From NCBI GenBank assembly GCA_965230225.1, contig CBDDKM010000003.1:248001-312000 (forward strand): 64,000 bases of DNA, in the 5' to 3' direction. Origin of the DNA: CALSMU01 sp965230225. Its GTDB lineage: Bacteria > Bacteroidota > Bacteroidia > Flavobacteriales_D > Parvicellaceae. Of the stretch, positions 25,113 through 34,166 are shown in pieces. Below the pieces are notes generated by a model that ran no database searches, was not told where the DNA came from, and was given only the letters and a program-made list of their open reading frames with translations. Numbering within the stretch: the first letter of the stretch is position 1; every line of letters starts with the position of its first letter. The position numbers and the translations under genes were made by a program.

Positions 25113-27428
25113 ATGGCTAGTAATTTAGTAATTGTCGAGTCGCCTGCTAAGGCTAAAACTATAGAGGGATATTTAGGAAAAGACTTTTTGGTAAAATCCA
25201 GCTTCGGACATGTTCGAGATCTTTCGAAAAAAGGAATGTCTATAGATATAGAAAATGATTTTGCTCCAAAATATGAGGTTTCAGCAGATAAGAAAAAGGT
25301 AGTTTCAGAGCTAAAGACTTTATCGAAAAAAGCAGATATTGTTTGGTTAGCAACGGATGAGGACCGTGAGGGAGAAGCTATTTCGTGGCATTTGCAAGAG
25401 GCTTTGGGATTGGATCCTGAGAAAACGAAGCGAATCACTTTTAATGAGATTACAAAAACAGCAGTAAAAAGAGCAATTGAAAATCCTAGAGAGATCGATG
25501 TTGACCTTGTAAATGCTCAGCAGGCCAGAAGAGTGCTGGATAGAATTGTTGGATTTGAATTATCGCCGGTTCTTTGGAAAAAAGTTAAGCCGTCGTTATC
25601 TGCTGGTAGAGTTCAGTCGGTTACCGTTAGATTAATCGTTGAGCAAGAAAGAAAGATCAATGATTTTGAGTCATCAAGCTTTTATAAAGTAGTTGGCCAC
25701 TTTACTGTTAGTGGAAAACAATTCAAGGCTGAGCTATCTAAGCAGTTTAAGACTGAAGAAGAGGCTGCTAACTTTATGGAAAAGTGTCGTTCGGCTGAAT
25801 TCAAAATTCGTGACTTACAAAAGAAGCCAGCTAAAAGAAGTCCAGCTGCTCCTTTTACAACATCTACTTTACAGCAGGAAGCGAGTAGAAAACTGGGGTA
25901 TAGTGTTGCTAGAACCATGCAGGTTGCACAAAGGTTGTATGAGGCAGGGCGAATTACCTATATGAGAACGGATTCCGTAAACCTTTCGGATTTGGCTCTA
26001 AGTAGTGCTAAAGAAGAGATTATTAAATCTTACGGAGGTGATTATTGCAATCCGAAAAAATATAAAACCAAAAACTCTGGGGCACAGGAAGCTCACGAGG
26101 CCATTCGTCCAACAGATTTTGCTTTGCATAATGCAGGAGATGATGGAGCTCAGGAGAGATTGTATCAATTGATCTGGAAAAGAACCATTGCTTCTCAAAT
26201 GAGCGATGCTGAATTGGAAAGAACTAAGGTATACATCGAAATTGATGGAGTAGAAGAGGAGTTTGTTGCTTCCGGTGAAATCATAAAATTTGAAGGTTTC
26301 CTTAAGGTGTATCTAGAGGGGTCTGATGATGAGGATGATGAAGATCAAAAAGGAATGCTGCCTCAAATGAGTGTAGGAGATCGACCTGTAAATGATGAGG
26401 TATTGGCTACACAAAGGTTTACAAGGCCTCCGGCAAGGTATACAGAGGCTTCATTAGTAAGAAAATTAGAGGAGCTTGGAATTGGTAGACCATCTACTTA
26501 CGCTCCAACAATTAGTACTATACAGAAGAGAGGGTACGTTGAGAAGTCGGAAGTAGAGGGAAAAGAAAGAGAATATGTGCAGTTTGTGTTATCTGCTGGA
26601 AATGTAGAGCGCAAAGTTCATAAAGAAAGATACGGTGCAGACAGAAACAAGTTGGTACCTACCGATATTGGTATTGTGGTAAACGATTTTCTGGTTGAGC
26701 ACTTTGATAGAATATTAAATTACAACTTCACCGCTGAGGTGGAGAAGGAGTTTGATGATATTGCCCAGGGGATGATGGCCTGGACCAAAATGATTGATAA
26801 ATTTTACAATCCTTTCCATAACAACATAGAAGACACACTTGAGAATTCTGAGCGTGCATCGGGAGAAAGAGCTCTTGGAACTCATCCGGAAAGTGGAAAG
26901 CCTGTAATTGTTAGAATCGGACGATTTGGTCCTATGGCACAAATTGGATCTCAGGATGATGAGGAAAAGCCAAAGTTTGCTTCTTTATTGAAGAATCAAA
27001 GTATTAATACCATTACACTTGAAGAGGCTTTAGAGTTGTTTAAACTTCCAAAAGAGATTGGAGAGTTTGAAGGGCAGCCGGTTTCTGTGGCTATTGGTAG
27101 GTTTGGTCCTTACGTTAAGCATGCAGGTTCTTTCGTGTCCATTCCGAAAGAAGTGGAGCCACTTGATGTGGAATTGGCATTTGCAATTGAGCTAATCGAA
27201 AAGAAAAGAGAAGACGATAAGAATAAGTTTATCGCTGAGTTTGATAATAATGGCGAGACTATTCAGGTGTTAAATGGAAGGTACGGTCCTTACATTAAAG
27301 TAGGAAGAAAGAATTACAAAATTCCAAAAGGTAAGGTGGCTGAAGAGTTGACCATGGAAGAATGTATTGAAATTATCAATTCGCCTCAGGCATCTAAAAA
27401 GGGTAGAAGAAAGACTGCCAAAAAATAA
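25113..27428 (+). CDS. topA: TopA, DNA topoisomerase I
   Basis: Type IA topoisomerase of 771 residues that relaxes negative supercoils. TOPRIM domain: LVIVESPAKAKTIEGYLG (residues 5-22) and WLATDEDREGEAISWHL with the acidic metal-binding triad. Family blocks FNEIT, DRIVGFELSPVLWKK and SAGRVQSV follow. Active-site tyrosine Y283 lies in ITYMRTDSVNLS. The C-terminal part (about 590-760) carries topoisomerase C-terminal repeats (RIGRFGPMAQIG, AIGRFGPYVKHAG, LNGRYGPYIKVG) and no cysteine zinc ribbons, the form typical of Bacteroidota. The end is lysine-rich. A 32-base gap leads to the arginase-like gene, so the two are probably cotranscribed at the head of the secretion locus. Confidence 0.97.
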   Translation: MASNLVIVESPAKAKTIEGYLGKDFLVKSSFGHVRDLSKKGMSIDIENDFAPKYEVSADKKKVVSELKTLSKKADIVWLATDEDREGEAISWHLQEALGLDPEKTKRITFNEITKTAVKRAIENPREIDVDLVNAQQARRVLDRIVGFELSPVLWKKVKPSLSAGRVQSVTVRLIVEQERKINDFESSSFYKVVGHFTVSGKQFKAELSKQFKTEEEAANFMEKCRSAEFKIRDLQKKPAKRSPAAPFTTSTLQQEASRKLGYSVARTMQVAQRLYEAGRITYMRTDSVNLSDLALSSAKEEIIKSYGGDYCNPKKYKTKNSGAQEAHEAIRPTDFALHNAGDDGAQERLYQLIWKRTIASQMSDAELERTKVYIEIDGVEEEFVASGEIIKFEGFLKVYLEGSDDEDDEDQKGMLPQMSVGDRPVNDEVLATQRFTRPPARYTEASLVRKLEELGIGRPSTYAPTISTIQKRGYVEKSEVEGKEREYVQFVLSAGNVERKVHKERYGADRNKLVPTDIGIVVNDFLVEHFDRILNYNFTAEVEKEFDDIAQGMMAWTKMIDKFYNPFHNNIEDTLENSERASGERALGTHPESGKPVIVRIGRFGPMAQIGSQDDEEKPKFASLLKNQSINTITLEEALELFKLPKEIGEFEGQPVSVAIGRFGPYVKHAGSFVSIPKEVEPLDVELAFAIELIEKKREDDKNKFIAEFDNNGETIQVLNGRYGPYIKVGRKNYKIPKGKVAEELTMEECIEIINSPQASKKGRRKTAKK

Positions 27429-27460
27429 AGCATTACAACTCAACCTAAGCTCAGGTAATA

Positions 27461-28615
27461 ATGGATATCAATATTTACTTTCAGCCAATAGAAAAAGAGG
27501 AATACCAAAAAGATACGCTAGGTTACTTTACGGATGTTCATAATGAAGATGGTTTCCCTAATTGGGAAGATTGCGAAGTAGCTATTCTAGGGGTAAATGA
27601 AGGTAGAAGGTCAGAGAGGAATCAGGGCTGTGAAAATGGGGCTGACGAAGTGAGGAAGGAATTGTATCAGTTGTTTCATCACAACAAAGTACTGAAGATT
27701 TGTGATCTGGGAAACATACAGGCAGGTGCCACCGTTGAGGATACTTACCATGCATTATCTGATGTGGTATGTAGTCTGGTAAAGAAAAACATCTTCGTTG
27801 TTATTCTAGGCGGGAGCCAGGATTTATCCTATGCCAACTATTTGGCTTATGAACAACTGGAGCAAACAGTTAATGTGGTAACCATAGACAATAAGTTTGA
27901 TATGGGGAGTGCTGAGGGAGAATTAACTTCTGATGGATTTCTAAATAAGATCATATTACACGATCCCAACTATTTGTTTAATTACAGCAATATTGGCTAT
28001 CAAACCTATTTGGTTTCACCCGAGCAAACCAAGTTGATGAAGGATTTGTACTTCGATATTTATCGCCTGGGAGGAATTCAAGGAAATATACAGCTGGCCG
28101 AGCCAGTATTGAGAAATGCAGATATGATTAGCGTGGATGTTTCTTCTATCAGGAATTCGGAATTCTCATCCAATCAAAATTCAGGCCCCAATGGGTTTTA
28201 TGGTGAGGAAGTTTGCCAGTTAATGCGTTATGCCGGGATGAGCGATAAGTTATCGAGCATTGGCTTTTATGAGTACAACCCTGCTGTGGGTAATTCAGAG
28301 GTGTCGGCTCAGTTGTTGGCTCAGATGATCTGGTGTTTGGTAGATGGGGTAGCTTCTAGAAAGAAGGATTATCCAATTGGAACCAAAGATGCCTATACCA
28401 AATATCGAGTGCATGTAGAATCTACCGAGCACGAGTTGATTTTTTATAAAAGTGATAAATCAGATCGTTGGTGGATGGATGTTCCGTATCCGCCACATCA
28501 GCGTGTGAAGTTTGAGCGTCATCATTTGGTGCCATGTTCGTACGAAGAATATCAGGGGGCATGTAATAACCACATTCCGGATTTATGGTGGAAAACCTAC
28601 CGTAAACTGAACTAG
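27461..28615 (+). CDS. Arginase/formimidoylglutamase-family protein, probably without catalytic metals
   Basis: Protein of 384 residues with the ureohydrolase (arginase, agmatinase, HutG) fold by its motif order. The three metal-binding motifs are degenerate. GGDHS is GGSQD (117-121, His replaced by Gln). DAHxD is DNKFD (143-147, His replaced by Lys). DxDxxDP is DVSSIRN (226-232, second Asp replaced by Ser). Three Asp ligands remain, but both His are gone, so a two-manganese centre is unlikely. The C-terminal extension (about 320-384) is Trp/Tyr/His rich and absent from ordinary arginases. Genes called formimidoylglutamase stand before gldK in many Flavobacteriia, to my recollection. No other histidine-degradation gene is nearby. 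I infer a non-enzymatic role, perhaps linked to T9SS assembly. Confidence 0.8.
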   Translation: MDINIYFQPIEKEEYQKDTLGYFTDVHNEDGFPNWEDCEVAILGVNEGRRSERNQGCENGADEVRKELYQLFHHNKVLKICDLGNIQAGATVEDTYHALSDVVCSLVKKNIFVVILGGSQDLSYANYLAYEQLEQTVNVVTIDNKFDMGSAEGELTSDGFLNKIILHDPNYLFNYSNIGYQTYLVSPEQTKLMKDLYFDIYRLGGIQGNIQLAEPVLRNADMISVDVSSIRNSEFSSNQNSGPNGFYGEEVCQLMRYAGMSDKLSSIGFYEYNPAVGNSEVSAQLLAQMIWCLVDGVASRKKDYPIGTKDAYTKYRVHVESTEHELIFYKSDKSDRWWMDVPYPPHQRVKFERHHLVPCSYEEYQGACNNHIPDLWWKTYRKLN

Positions 28616-28825
28616 TGGGTTAGGTGGAAGCGACTTTTGTCGTTCATCATGAAAATTTAACATTTAATCATCGATTATTTTAAATATAAAAGCAACATCC
28701 CGTTGTTAGTAAGTGTTATATATTTAGATAAAAGTTTTGAAACATCGTAAAAATTGTTAATTTAGCGACTTTGTAACTTTTAGATAAAAAGCAGTTATAT
28801 CACTAACTGATTAAGAATCAGAAAT

Positions 28826-29764
28826 ATGAAAAGAATTTTAGTTGCCTTGTCTTTATTCGCTGTAGGCTACTCTGCATCAGCTCAACAAGACTATCAGTTT
28901 ACGCATTACATGTACGATAATTTATCGTTTAACCCAGGTTATGCAGGTTTGAATAAGTCTATTTGCGGTACAGTAATATACAGACAACAATGGAGTGGAT
29001 TCACAGGAAATCCTCAGACAGCATTGGTGAATGTTCATTCGCCAGTTAAGTTACTAAGAGGTGGATTGGGAATCTCCTACCTAAATGACCAATTGGGGTT
29101 CGAAAAGAATAATTTGGCACGATTGTCGTATTCTTACCACATGGGATTAGGAGTTGGAGATTTAGGAATCGGAGTTTCTGCTGGAATCATCCAAAAAACT
29201 ATTAACGCAACTTGGATTACTCCAGATCAAGGATCTGCTTATACACCAGGTACTGACCCAAGTATAGCTTTAACAGGAGCAAGTGACTTGGTTCCAGATT
29301 TCAATTTGGGGGTATTTTACCAAACCAATGAAATGTACATGGGGTTATCTGCTACTCACTTGATTAAATCTGATTTAACAGATTTGAACATCCAGAATGT
29401 ACAACACTTCTGGGTAACAGCTGGATATAACTACAAGATTAACCAGGACTTTAAACTTAGACCAAGTATCCTAGCAAAGTCTGATGCTGCTTCAACGCAG
29501 TTAGACTTAAATGTAAACGTATTATATAAGGATATGATTTGGGCTGGAGCTACTTATAGATTGAGTGATGCAATTGCTCCAATGCTTGGATATCAATATA
29601 TGTTTACAAATGGTGCAACCTTAAGAGTAGGATATGCGTATGATGTAACCACTTCCCAACTAAGAGGTTATAGTAATGGGTCTCATGATATCATGTTGAA
29701 CTATTGCTTTAATCTTGACAAACCCCAACCTGTACAGAAATCAAAAAATCCGAGGTTCTTGTAA
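28826..29764 (+). CDS. porP: PorP/SprF-family type IX secretion outer-membrane protein
   Basis: Protein of 312 residues with a signal peptide (MKRILVALSLFAVGYSASAQ, cleaved before QDYQFTHYM). The mature part matches the PorP/SprF family: QFTHYMYDNLSFNPGYAG, then VIYRQQWSGFTGNPQTALVN, and many alternating beta strands ending in LRVGYAYDVTTSQL and SHDIMLNYCF. These proteins are 14-strand outer-membrane barrels. PorP is an essential T9SS component in Porphyromonas, and SprF-type paralogues act with large adhesins in gliding species. It stands before gldK as porP stands before porK in Porphyromonas, which favours the core PorP role. A 210-base upstream gap separates it from the arginase-like gene. 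Confidence 0.9.
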   Translation: MKRILVALSLFAVGYSASAQQDYQFTHYMYDNLSFNPGYAGLNKSICGTVIYRQQWSGFTGNPQTALVNVHSPVKLLRGGLGISYLNDQLGFEKNNLARLSYSYHMGLGVGDLGIGVSAGIIQKTINATWITPDQGSAYTPGTDPSIALTGASDLVPDFNLGVFYQTNEMYMGLSATHLIKSDLTDLNIQNVQHFWVTAGYNYKINQDFKLRPSILAKSDAASTQLDLNVNVLYKDMIWAGATYRLSDAIAPMLGYQYMFTNGATLRVGYAYDVTTSQLRGYSNGSHDIMLNYCFNLDKPQPVQKSKNPRFL

Positions 29765-29879
29765 AAAAATCAAGAATTTTGAAACCTAATCAGTTTGCCT
29801 TCGTTACAAGCAACTCGCAAGGAATAATTAACAGTTAGTTGTTTATAAATTAACTAAGGTTAAATTAAAATGAGGTAGC

Positions 29880-31373
29880 ATGAGAAAATTATTGTATTTC
29901 GCCATTATCGCGCTAACACTTTCAAGCTGTTCTGACGGTGGTCGTGGAGAATTGGTAGGAGTGCTAGGTAGACAAGCCTGGTATCATCCAGATCCGTATG
30001 GAATGCTTTACATCCCAGCTGGTAGTTATACTATGGGGCAAAGTGACCAGGATGTACCTTTCGTACACTACTCCAGATCAAAGACAGTGTCTGTTCAGGC
30101 CTTTTACATGGACCAAACAGAAATCTCTAATAACGAATATAGACAGTTCGTCTATTGGGTTAGAGATTCCACAGCAAGACGTATATTGGGAGAAGAGTTT
30201 CCAGAAGACTTCTTGATTCCAACTTACGATGATGAATTGGAAGAAAAAGATCCGGAAGACTGGACGCTAAACTGGGGAACCAGATTTAGATACAATTCTT
30301 ACGGGCCGGATGATAATACCGATTACAGTCCACTACTTGCAAGTATGTTCTTGCCAGAGAATGAAAGATTCTATCAAAGAAAAGAAATTGATACTCGTGA
30401 GTTAATTTTCGAATACTACTGGATCGACTTGCAGGAAGCTGCTAGAAAAGGTCGTCCATTGATTAAGAAGTTATCGAACGCTGAATATCCAGACGACGAA
30501 GAGCACCGTAAAGGTGAGCACATGAAGAATCCTGAGCAACCATTCCCAATGGATCCAGGTATTCCTCAAGGGCGTGATTTAGATATCAGCTTTAGAAATA
30601 GCAAAGGTCAGCTACACTCAATTAGAGGGCATGCAGATCGTTCTAGATTCATTATTCACGAAAAAATTAACGTTTATCCAGATACATTATGTTGGGTTCA
30701 TGACTTTACTTACAGTTATAATGATCCAATGACTAACATGTATTTCTGGCACCCAGCTTACGATGATTATCCAGTAGTTGGTGTTACCTGGCAACAAGCA
30801 AATGCATTTAACGTTTGGAGAACTCAATTGTTGAACTCGTGGAGAGGTAACCACTGGGAGTCTTACTTACAAGATTTCAGATTGCCAACTGAGGCAGAGT
30901 GGGAGTACGCGGCTCGTGGAGGTCTAGATTTGAGCCCATACCCATGGGGAGGTCCTTACATTAGAAATGCAAGAGGTTGTTTCTTAGGAAACTTTAAGCC
31001 AATGAGAGGACGTTATATGGAAGATGGTGGTTTCCACACGGTGAAAGTTACCTCTTACCATCCGAATGATTACGGATTGTATTGTATGGCTGGAAACGTT
31101 TCTGAGTGGTGTAGCACTGCTTACGACGAATCAGTTTATGAGTTCTCTCATGACTTAAACCCGGAATACAGATATCATGCGTTGGATCACGATCCACCGT
31201 CAATGAAAAGAAAGGTACTACGAGGAGGTTCTTGGAAAGACATAGGTTATTTCCTACAAACCGGTACCAGATCTTATGAATACCAGGATTCAGCAAAATC
31301 CTACATTGGTTACCGAAGTGTTATGACTTACCTTGGAAGAGGTGGACCGAACAAAGAAGGTGACGACATTTAA
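29880..31373 (+). CDS. gldK: GldK/PorK, type IX secretion ring lipoprotein
   Basis: Outer-membrane lipoprotein of 497 residues (lipobox LSSC, C17). The mature protein has an FGE/SUMF1-type fold: MLYIPAGSYTMGQSDQD, then MDQTEISNNEYRQFVYWV, GVTWQQANAFNVWR, RLPTEAEWEYAARGG, YHPNDYGLYCMAGNVSEWC, VLRGGSWKD and a final GYRSVMTYL. The catalytic cysteine pair of real formylglycine-generating enzymes is missing, as in other GldK proteins. GldK and GldN form a large ring at the periplasmic face of the outer membrane. Compared with simple FGE domains there is an inserted region of about 150 residues (120-270). The order porP-gldK-gldL-gldM-gldN is the canonical T9SS operon. Confidence 0.95.
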   Translation: MRKLLYFAIIALTLSSCSDGGRGELVGVLGRQAWYHPDPYGMLYIPAGSYTMGQSDQDVPFVHYSRSKTVSVQAFYMDQTEISNNEYRQFVYWVRDSTARRILGEEFPEDFLIPTYDDELEEKDPEDWTLNWGTRFRYNSYGPDDNTDYSPLLASMFLPENERFYQRKEIDTRELIFEYYWIDLQEAARKGRPLIKKLSNAEYPDDEEHRKGEHMKNPEQPFPMDPGIPQGRDLDISFRNSKGQLHSIRGHADRSRFIIHEKINVYPDTLCWVHDFTYSYNDPMTNMYFWHPAYDDYPVVGVTWQQANAFNVWRTQLLNSWRGNHWESYLQDFRLPTEAEWEYAARGGLDLSPYPWGGPYIRNARGCFLGNFKPMRGRYMEDGGFHTVKVTSYHPNDYGLYCMAGNVSEWCSTAYDESVYEFSHDLNPEYRYHALDHDPPSMKRKVLRGGSWKDIGYFLQTGTRSYEYQDSAKSYIGYRSVMTYLGRGGPNKEGDDI

Positions 31374-31429
31374 TCAGTAAAATCAGTTCAAGTATATATT
31401 ATTGTTAAACAATTAAAAGCAAGGAAAAA

Positions 31430-32269
31430 ATGAGTGGAAATAGTTTTTTTGAAAGTAAGAGATTTAAGAACGGAATGAAGTTCGTTTACGGTTGGGGAGG
31501 AGCAGTCGTAATCGTCGGGGCGATGTTTAAGATCCAACACTGGCCAGGTGCATCTGTTGTACTTATTGGTGGTTTGGGTGTTGAGGCCGTAATCTTTATT
31601 CTGTCTGCATTTGAGCCATTACACGAAGATCCAGACTGGACTTTAGTTTATCCAGAATTGGCAATGGGTCATAGCGATGGATCATCTCACGCTTTACTAG
31701 AAGAAAATGAAGAAATAGTTGAGGAAGAAATTACAGATGAAGTTTCTGTTGTCGAGCAGTTGGATAGTATGTTAGCTGAGGCTAAAATTGAACCAGAGTT
31801 GTTAGAAAGCTTAGGAGCTGGGTTAAAAAACCTTAGTGATAGCGCTAACAAAATGGGAGATATTTCAAGTGCTTCTGCTGCAACTGAAGAGTTCGTAGGA
31901 AACATTAAGTCTGCATCTAGCAGAGTAGGTAAGCTTTCTGATGCTTACGAAACTGCTGCAACTTCTTTAATGGGATTAACTGATACAACTTCTGAAGGAG
32001 CTAACTTCGGAGAGCAAATGCAAAAAGTATCTGGAAATCTAGCAGCGTTGAATAACGTTTATGAAATGCAATTAAAAGGAGCTTCTGAGCACCTTCAAGC
32101 AACTGAAAATATGTACTCTGGTATCACTGAGTTAATGAGTAACTTACATGATTCATTAGATGATACTAAGAAATACAAAGAGACCATGGCTGACTTGAGC
32201 AAAAACTTAACTGCTCTTAACACAGTTTATGGAAACATGCTTTCTGCTATGAATGTTAGTAGAGATTAA
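31430..32269 (+). CDS. gldL: GldL/PorL, T9SS inner-membrane motor subunit
   Basis: Inner-membrane protein of 279 residues. Two membrane helices lie near the N-terminus (about 15-32 VYGWGGAVVIVGAMFKI, and 36-58 GASVVLIGGLGVEAVIFILS) followed by FEPLHEDPDWTLVYPEL, the family signature. The rest (about 80-279) is a cytoplasmic helical domain rich in Ala, Ser, Glu and Met. GldL forms a pentamer around two GldM helices and converts proton-motive force into rotation. The glutamate in the second helix (GVEAVIF) is the conserved charged residue required for proton flow. The cytoplasmic part is longer than in the shortest family members. The gene lies 56 bases after gldK. Confidence 0.95.
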   Translation: MSGNSFFESKRFKNGMKFVYGWGGAVVIVGAMFKIQHWPGASVVLIGGLGVEAVIFILSAFEPLHEDPDWTLVYPELAMGHSDGSSHALLEENEEIVEEEITDEVSVVEQLDSMLAEAKIEPELLESLGAGLKNLSDSANKMGDISSASAATEEFVGNIKSASSRVGKLSDAYETAATSLMGLTDTTSEGANFGEQMQKVSGNLAALNNVYEMQLKGASEHLQATENMYSGITELMSNLHDSLDDTKKYKETMADLSKNLTALNTVYGNMLSAMNVSRD

Positions 32270-32337
32270 TAAGCAATACTGAAGTGTATTAATTCAAAAT
32301 CAGTAATTGTAAAATTAACCTATTAAAATTTTAGAAA

Positions 32338-34146
32338 ATGGCAGGAGGTAAAGAAACACCTAGACAGAAAATGATCGGGTTGATGTACCTGGTATTGATG
32401 GCCTTACTTGCGATGAACGTATCGAAAGAGGTAATTAACGCCTTTGTTACATTGAACGATAAAATTGATCGTGGTAACGCGATCATTAAAAACACGATGG
32501 AAGGAGCGTATAACTCTTTCGATGGTGCTATTGCTGGATTAAAAGCAAGTGGAGGTTCTAAAGAGGACATCGAAAACATTGAGAAAATCCAGAAGCAGGC
32601 TTTACAAGTTAAAGAGTGGTCCAAAAGTTTGACTAACTACTTTGTATTAGAGTCTGACAGATTGATTAAAGAAAGTGGAGATGCAAGTTACGGTATTGAG
32701 CACGAAGGTGGTTCAGCTGGTAGCCAGCATTACCACACTGATGAGGAAGGATACCATCATTTATTCCCTTTGATGCACTTAAGCAAAAAAGATGATTATG
32801 ATGTAGCTACAAGATTATATATCGGAGATGGTGGACACAAGAGCCCATCTGGTATGTTTATTGTAGATAGTATTACTAACTATAGAGATAAGCTTTGTAC
32901 TTTGATTGCAACTTACAAAGATGACAAAGGAAAAGAGTGGAGCTTTACTCCACCGGAAGGGATCAAAATCGAAAAAGAAGGAGACCCTGCTGCAATGCAA
33001 GCTTTTAAAGATGAACTTAATACTGCTTTAGCTACGGTTAATCCGAAAGATACTGCTTTAATTGTTCAGCTTTATGGTATTTTAACTCCACCGGAGATGA
33101 CAGAAAATCACGGTGAAGAATACCCATGGATCGCTAAACAATTTGATCACGCACCATTGGTTGCTGCGATTGCAATGTTTACTTCTATCAGATCTGATAT
33201 TCTTCAAGCTGAGAATAAAGCGGTTAATCATATAGCAAGTAGAGTAGCTGCTCCTAAGTTCAACTTTAACAAGATTGAGCCATTAGCATTCTCTTCTACG
33301 AGTTACATTAACCAGGGAGATTCATTAGGCCTTTCTATTATGATTGCAGCTTATGATTCTACTGAAAAAATGAAATTGACTTATTGGGTAGATGATACTT
33401 TAAAGACAGCTGAGAACCAAAAAACGTTTGAAGGTAAAGCCGGAGAGAAATTAACTCTTTCTGGTGGAGTTGGAGGACACACTGTTGTTGGTACAATTGC
33501 TGTTAAAGAAAAAGGAGTTGAGAAATACAAGCCTTGGAAATTTAACTATAGCGTTGGTGCGCCAAACGCAGCTGTTGCAGCGGCAGATTTGAATGTATTG
33601 TACAGACAATGGGATAACAAAATAAAAGTTTCGGCTTCTGGTTATGACCCATCAACTGTTTCAGTTAGCTGTTCAGGATGTTCAATCTCTAAGTCTGGAG
33701 ACTTCTTTATTGCTAAGGTATCTGGAAGTTCAAAAACTGCAAAAATTAACGTTTCTGCGAAAACGGATGATGGAAAAAGCGTAAGCTTAGCTTCTGAAGA
33801 ATTCAGAGTATTCCCATTACCAACACCGAAACCTTATTTTGCTGGTCAGACTTTTGATAAGCCTACAATGAAGAAAGGAACTGCGATGAGTGCTACAAAA
33901 CTTACTGCGAAGTTAGGAGATAGCCCATTGAATGTACCTTACTCAGTAACAAGCTACAAGATGATCGTTTCTAAAAACGGAAAGATCATGGAGCTTAAGT
34001 CAAACGGAGCAAAACTAACAGGAGAAATGAAAAATGCCATCAAGAAAACTCCAAAAGGTGGATCTGTAACGTTCATCAACATTACAGCTAAAGGACCTGG
34101 AGGAAAATCGAAACCAATCGGTGGTCTTTCTTTCAAAATGTTATAG
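32338..34146 (+). CDS. gldM: GldM/PorM, T9SS inner-membrane/periplasmic motor shaft
   Basis: Protein of 602 residues. It starts with MAGGKETPRQKMIGLMYLVL, the typical GldM N-terminus, whose one membrane helix (about 12-32) lies inside the GldL pentamer. The large periplasmic part comprises a helical bundle (40-230) followed by Ig-like beta domains (about 310-600), including FSSTSYINQGDSLGLSIMIA, DLNVLYRQWDNKIKVSASGY and KPYFAGQTFDKPTMKKG. It reaches across the periplasm to the GldK-GldN ring and carries the torque. It is longer than the roughly 515-residue Flavobacterium protein. Part of the excess is a histidine-rich insertion around residues 120-150 (SQHYHTDEEGYHHLFP). Confidence 0.95.
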   Translation: MAGGKETPRQKMIGLMYLVLMALLAMNVSKEVINAFVTLNDKIDRGNAIIKNTMEGAYNSFDGAIAGLKASGGSKEDIENIEKIQKQALQVKEWSKSLTNYFVLESDRLIKESGDASYGIEHEGGSAGSQHYHTDEEGYHHLFPLMHLSKKDDYDVATRLYIGDGGHKSPSGMFIVDSITNYRDKLCTLIATYKDDKGKEWSFTPPEGIKIEKEGDPAAMQAFKDELNTALATVNPKDTALIVQLYGILTPPEMTENHGEEYPWIAKQFDHAPLVAAIAMFTSIRSDILQAENKAVNHIASRVAAPKFNFNKIEPLAFSSTSYINQGDSLGLSIMIAAYDSTEKMKLTYWVDDTLKTAENQKTFEGKAGEKLTLSGGVGGHTVVGTIAVKEKGVEKYKPWKFNYSVGAPNAAVAAADLNVLYRQWDNKIKVSASGYDPSTVSVSCSGCSISKSGDFFIAKVSGSSKTAKINVSAKTDDGKSVSLASEEFRVFPLPTPKPYFAGQTFDKPTMKKGTAMSATKLTAKLGDSPLNVPYSVTSYKMIVSKNGKIMELKSNGAKLTGEMKNAIKKTPKGGSVTFINITAKGPGGKSKPIGGLSFKML

Positions 34147-34166
34147 AATAACTAAAACTAATAGGT

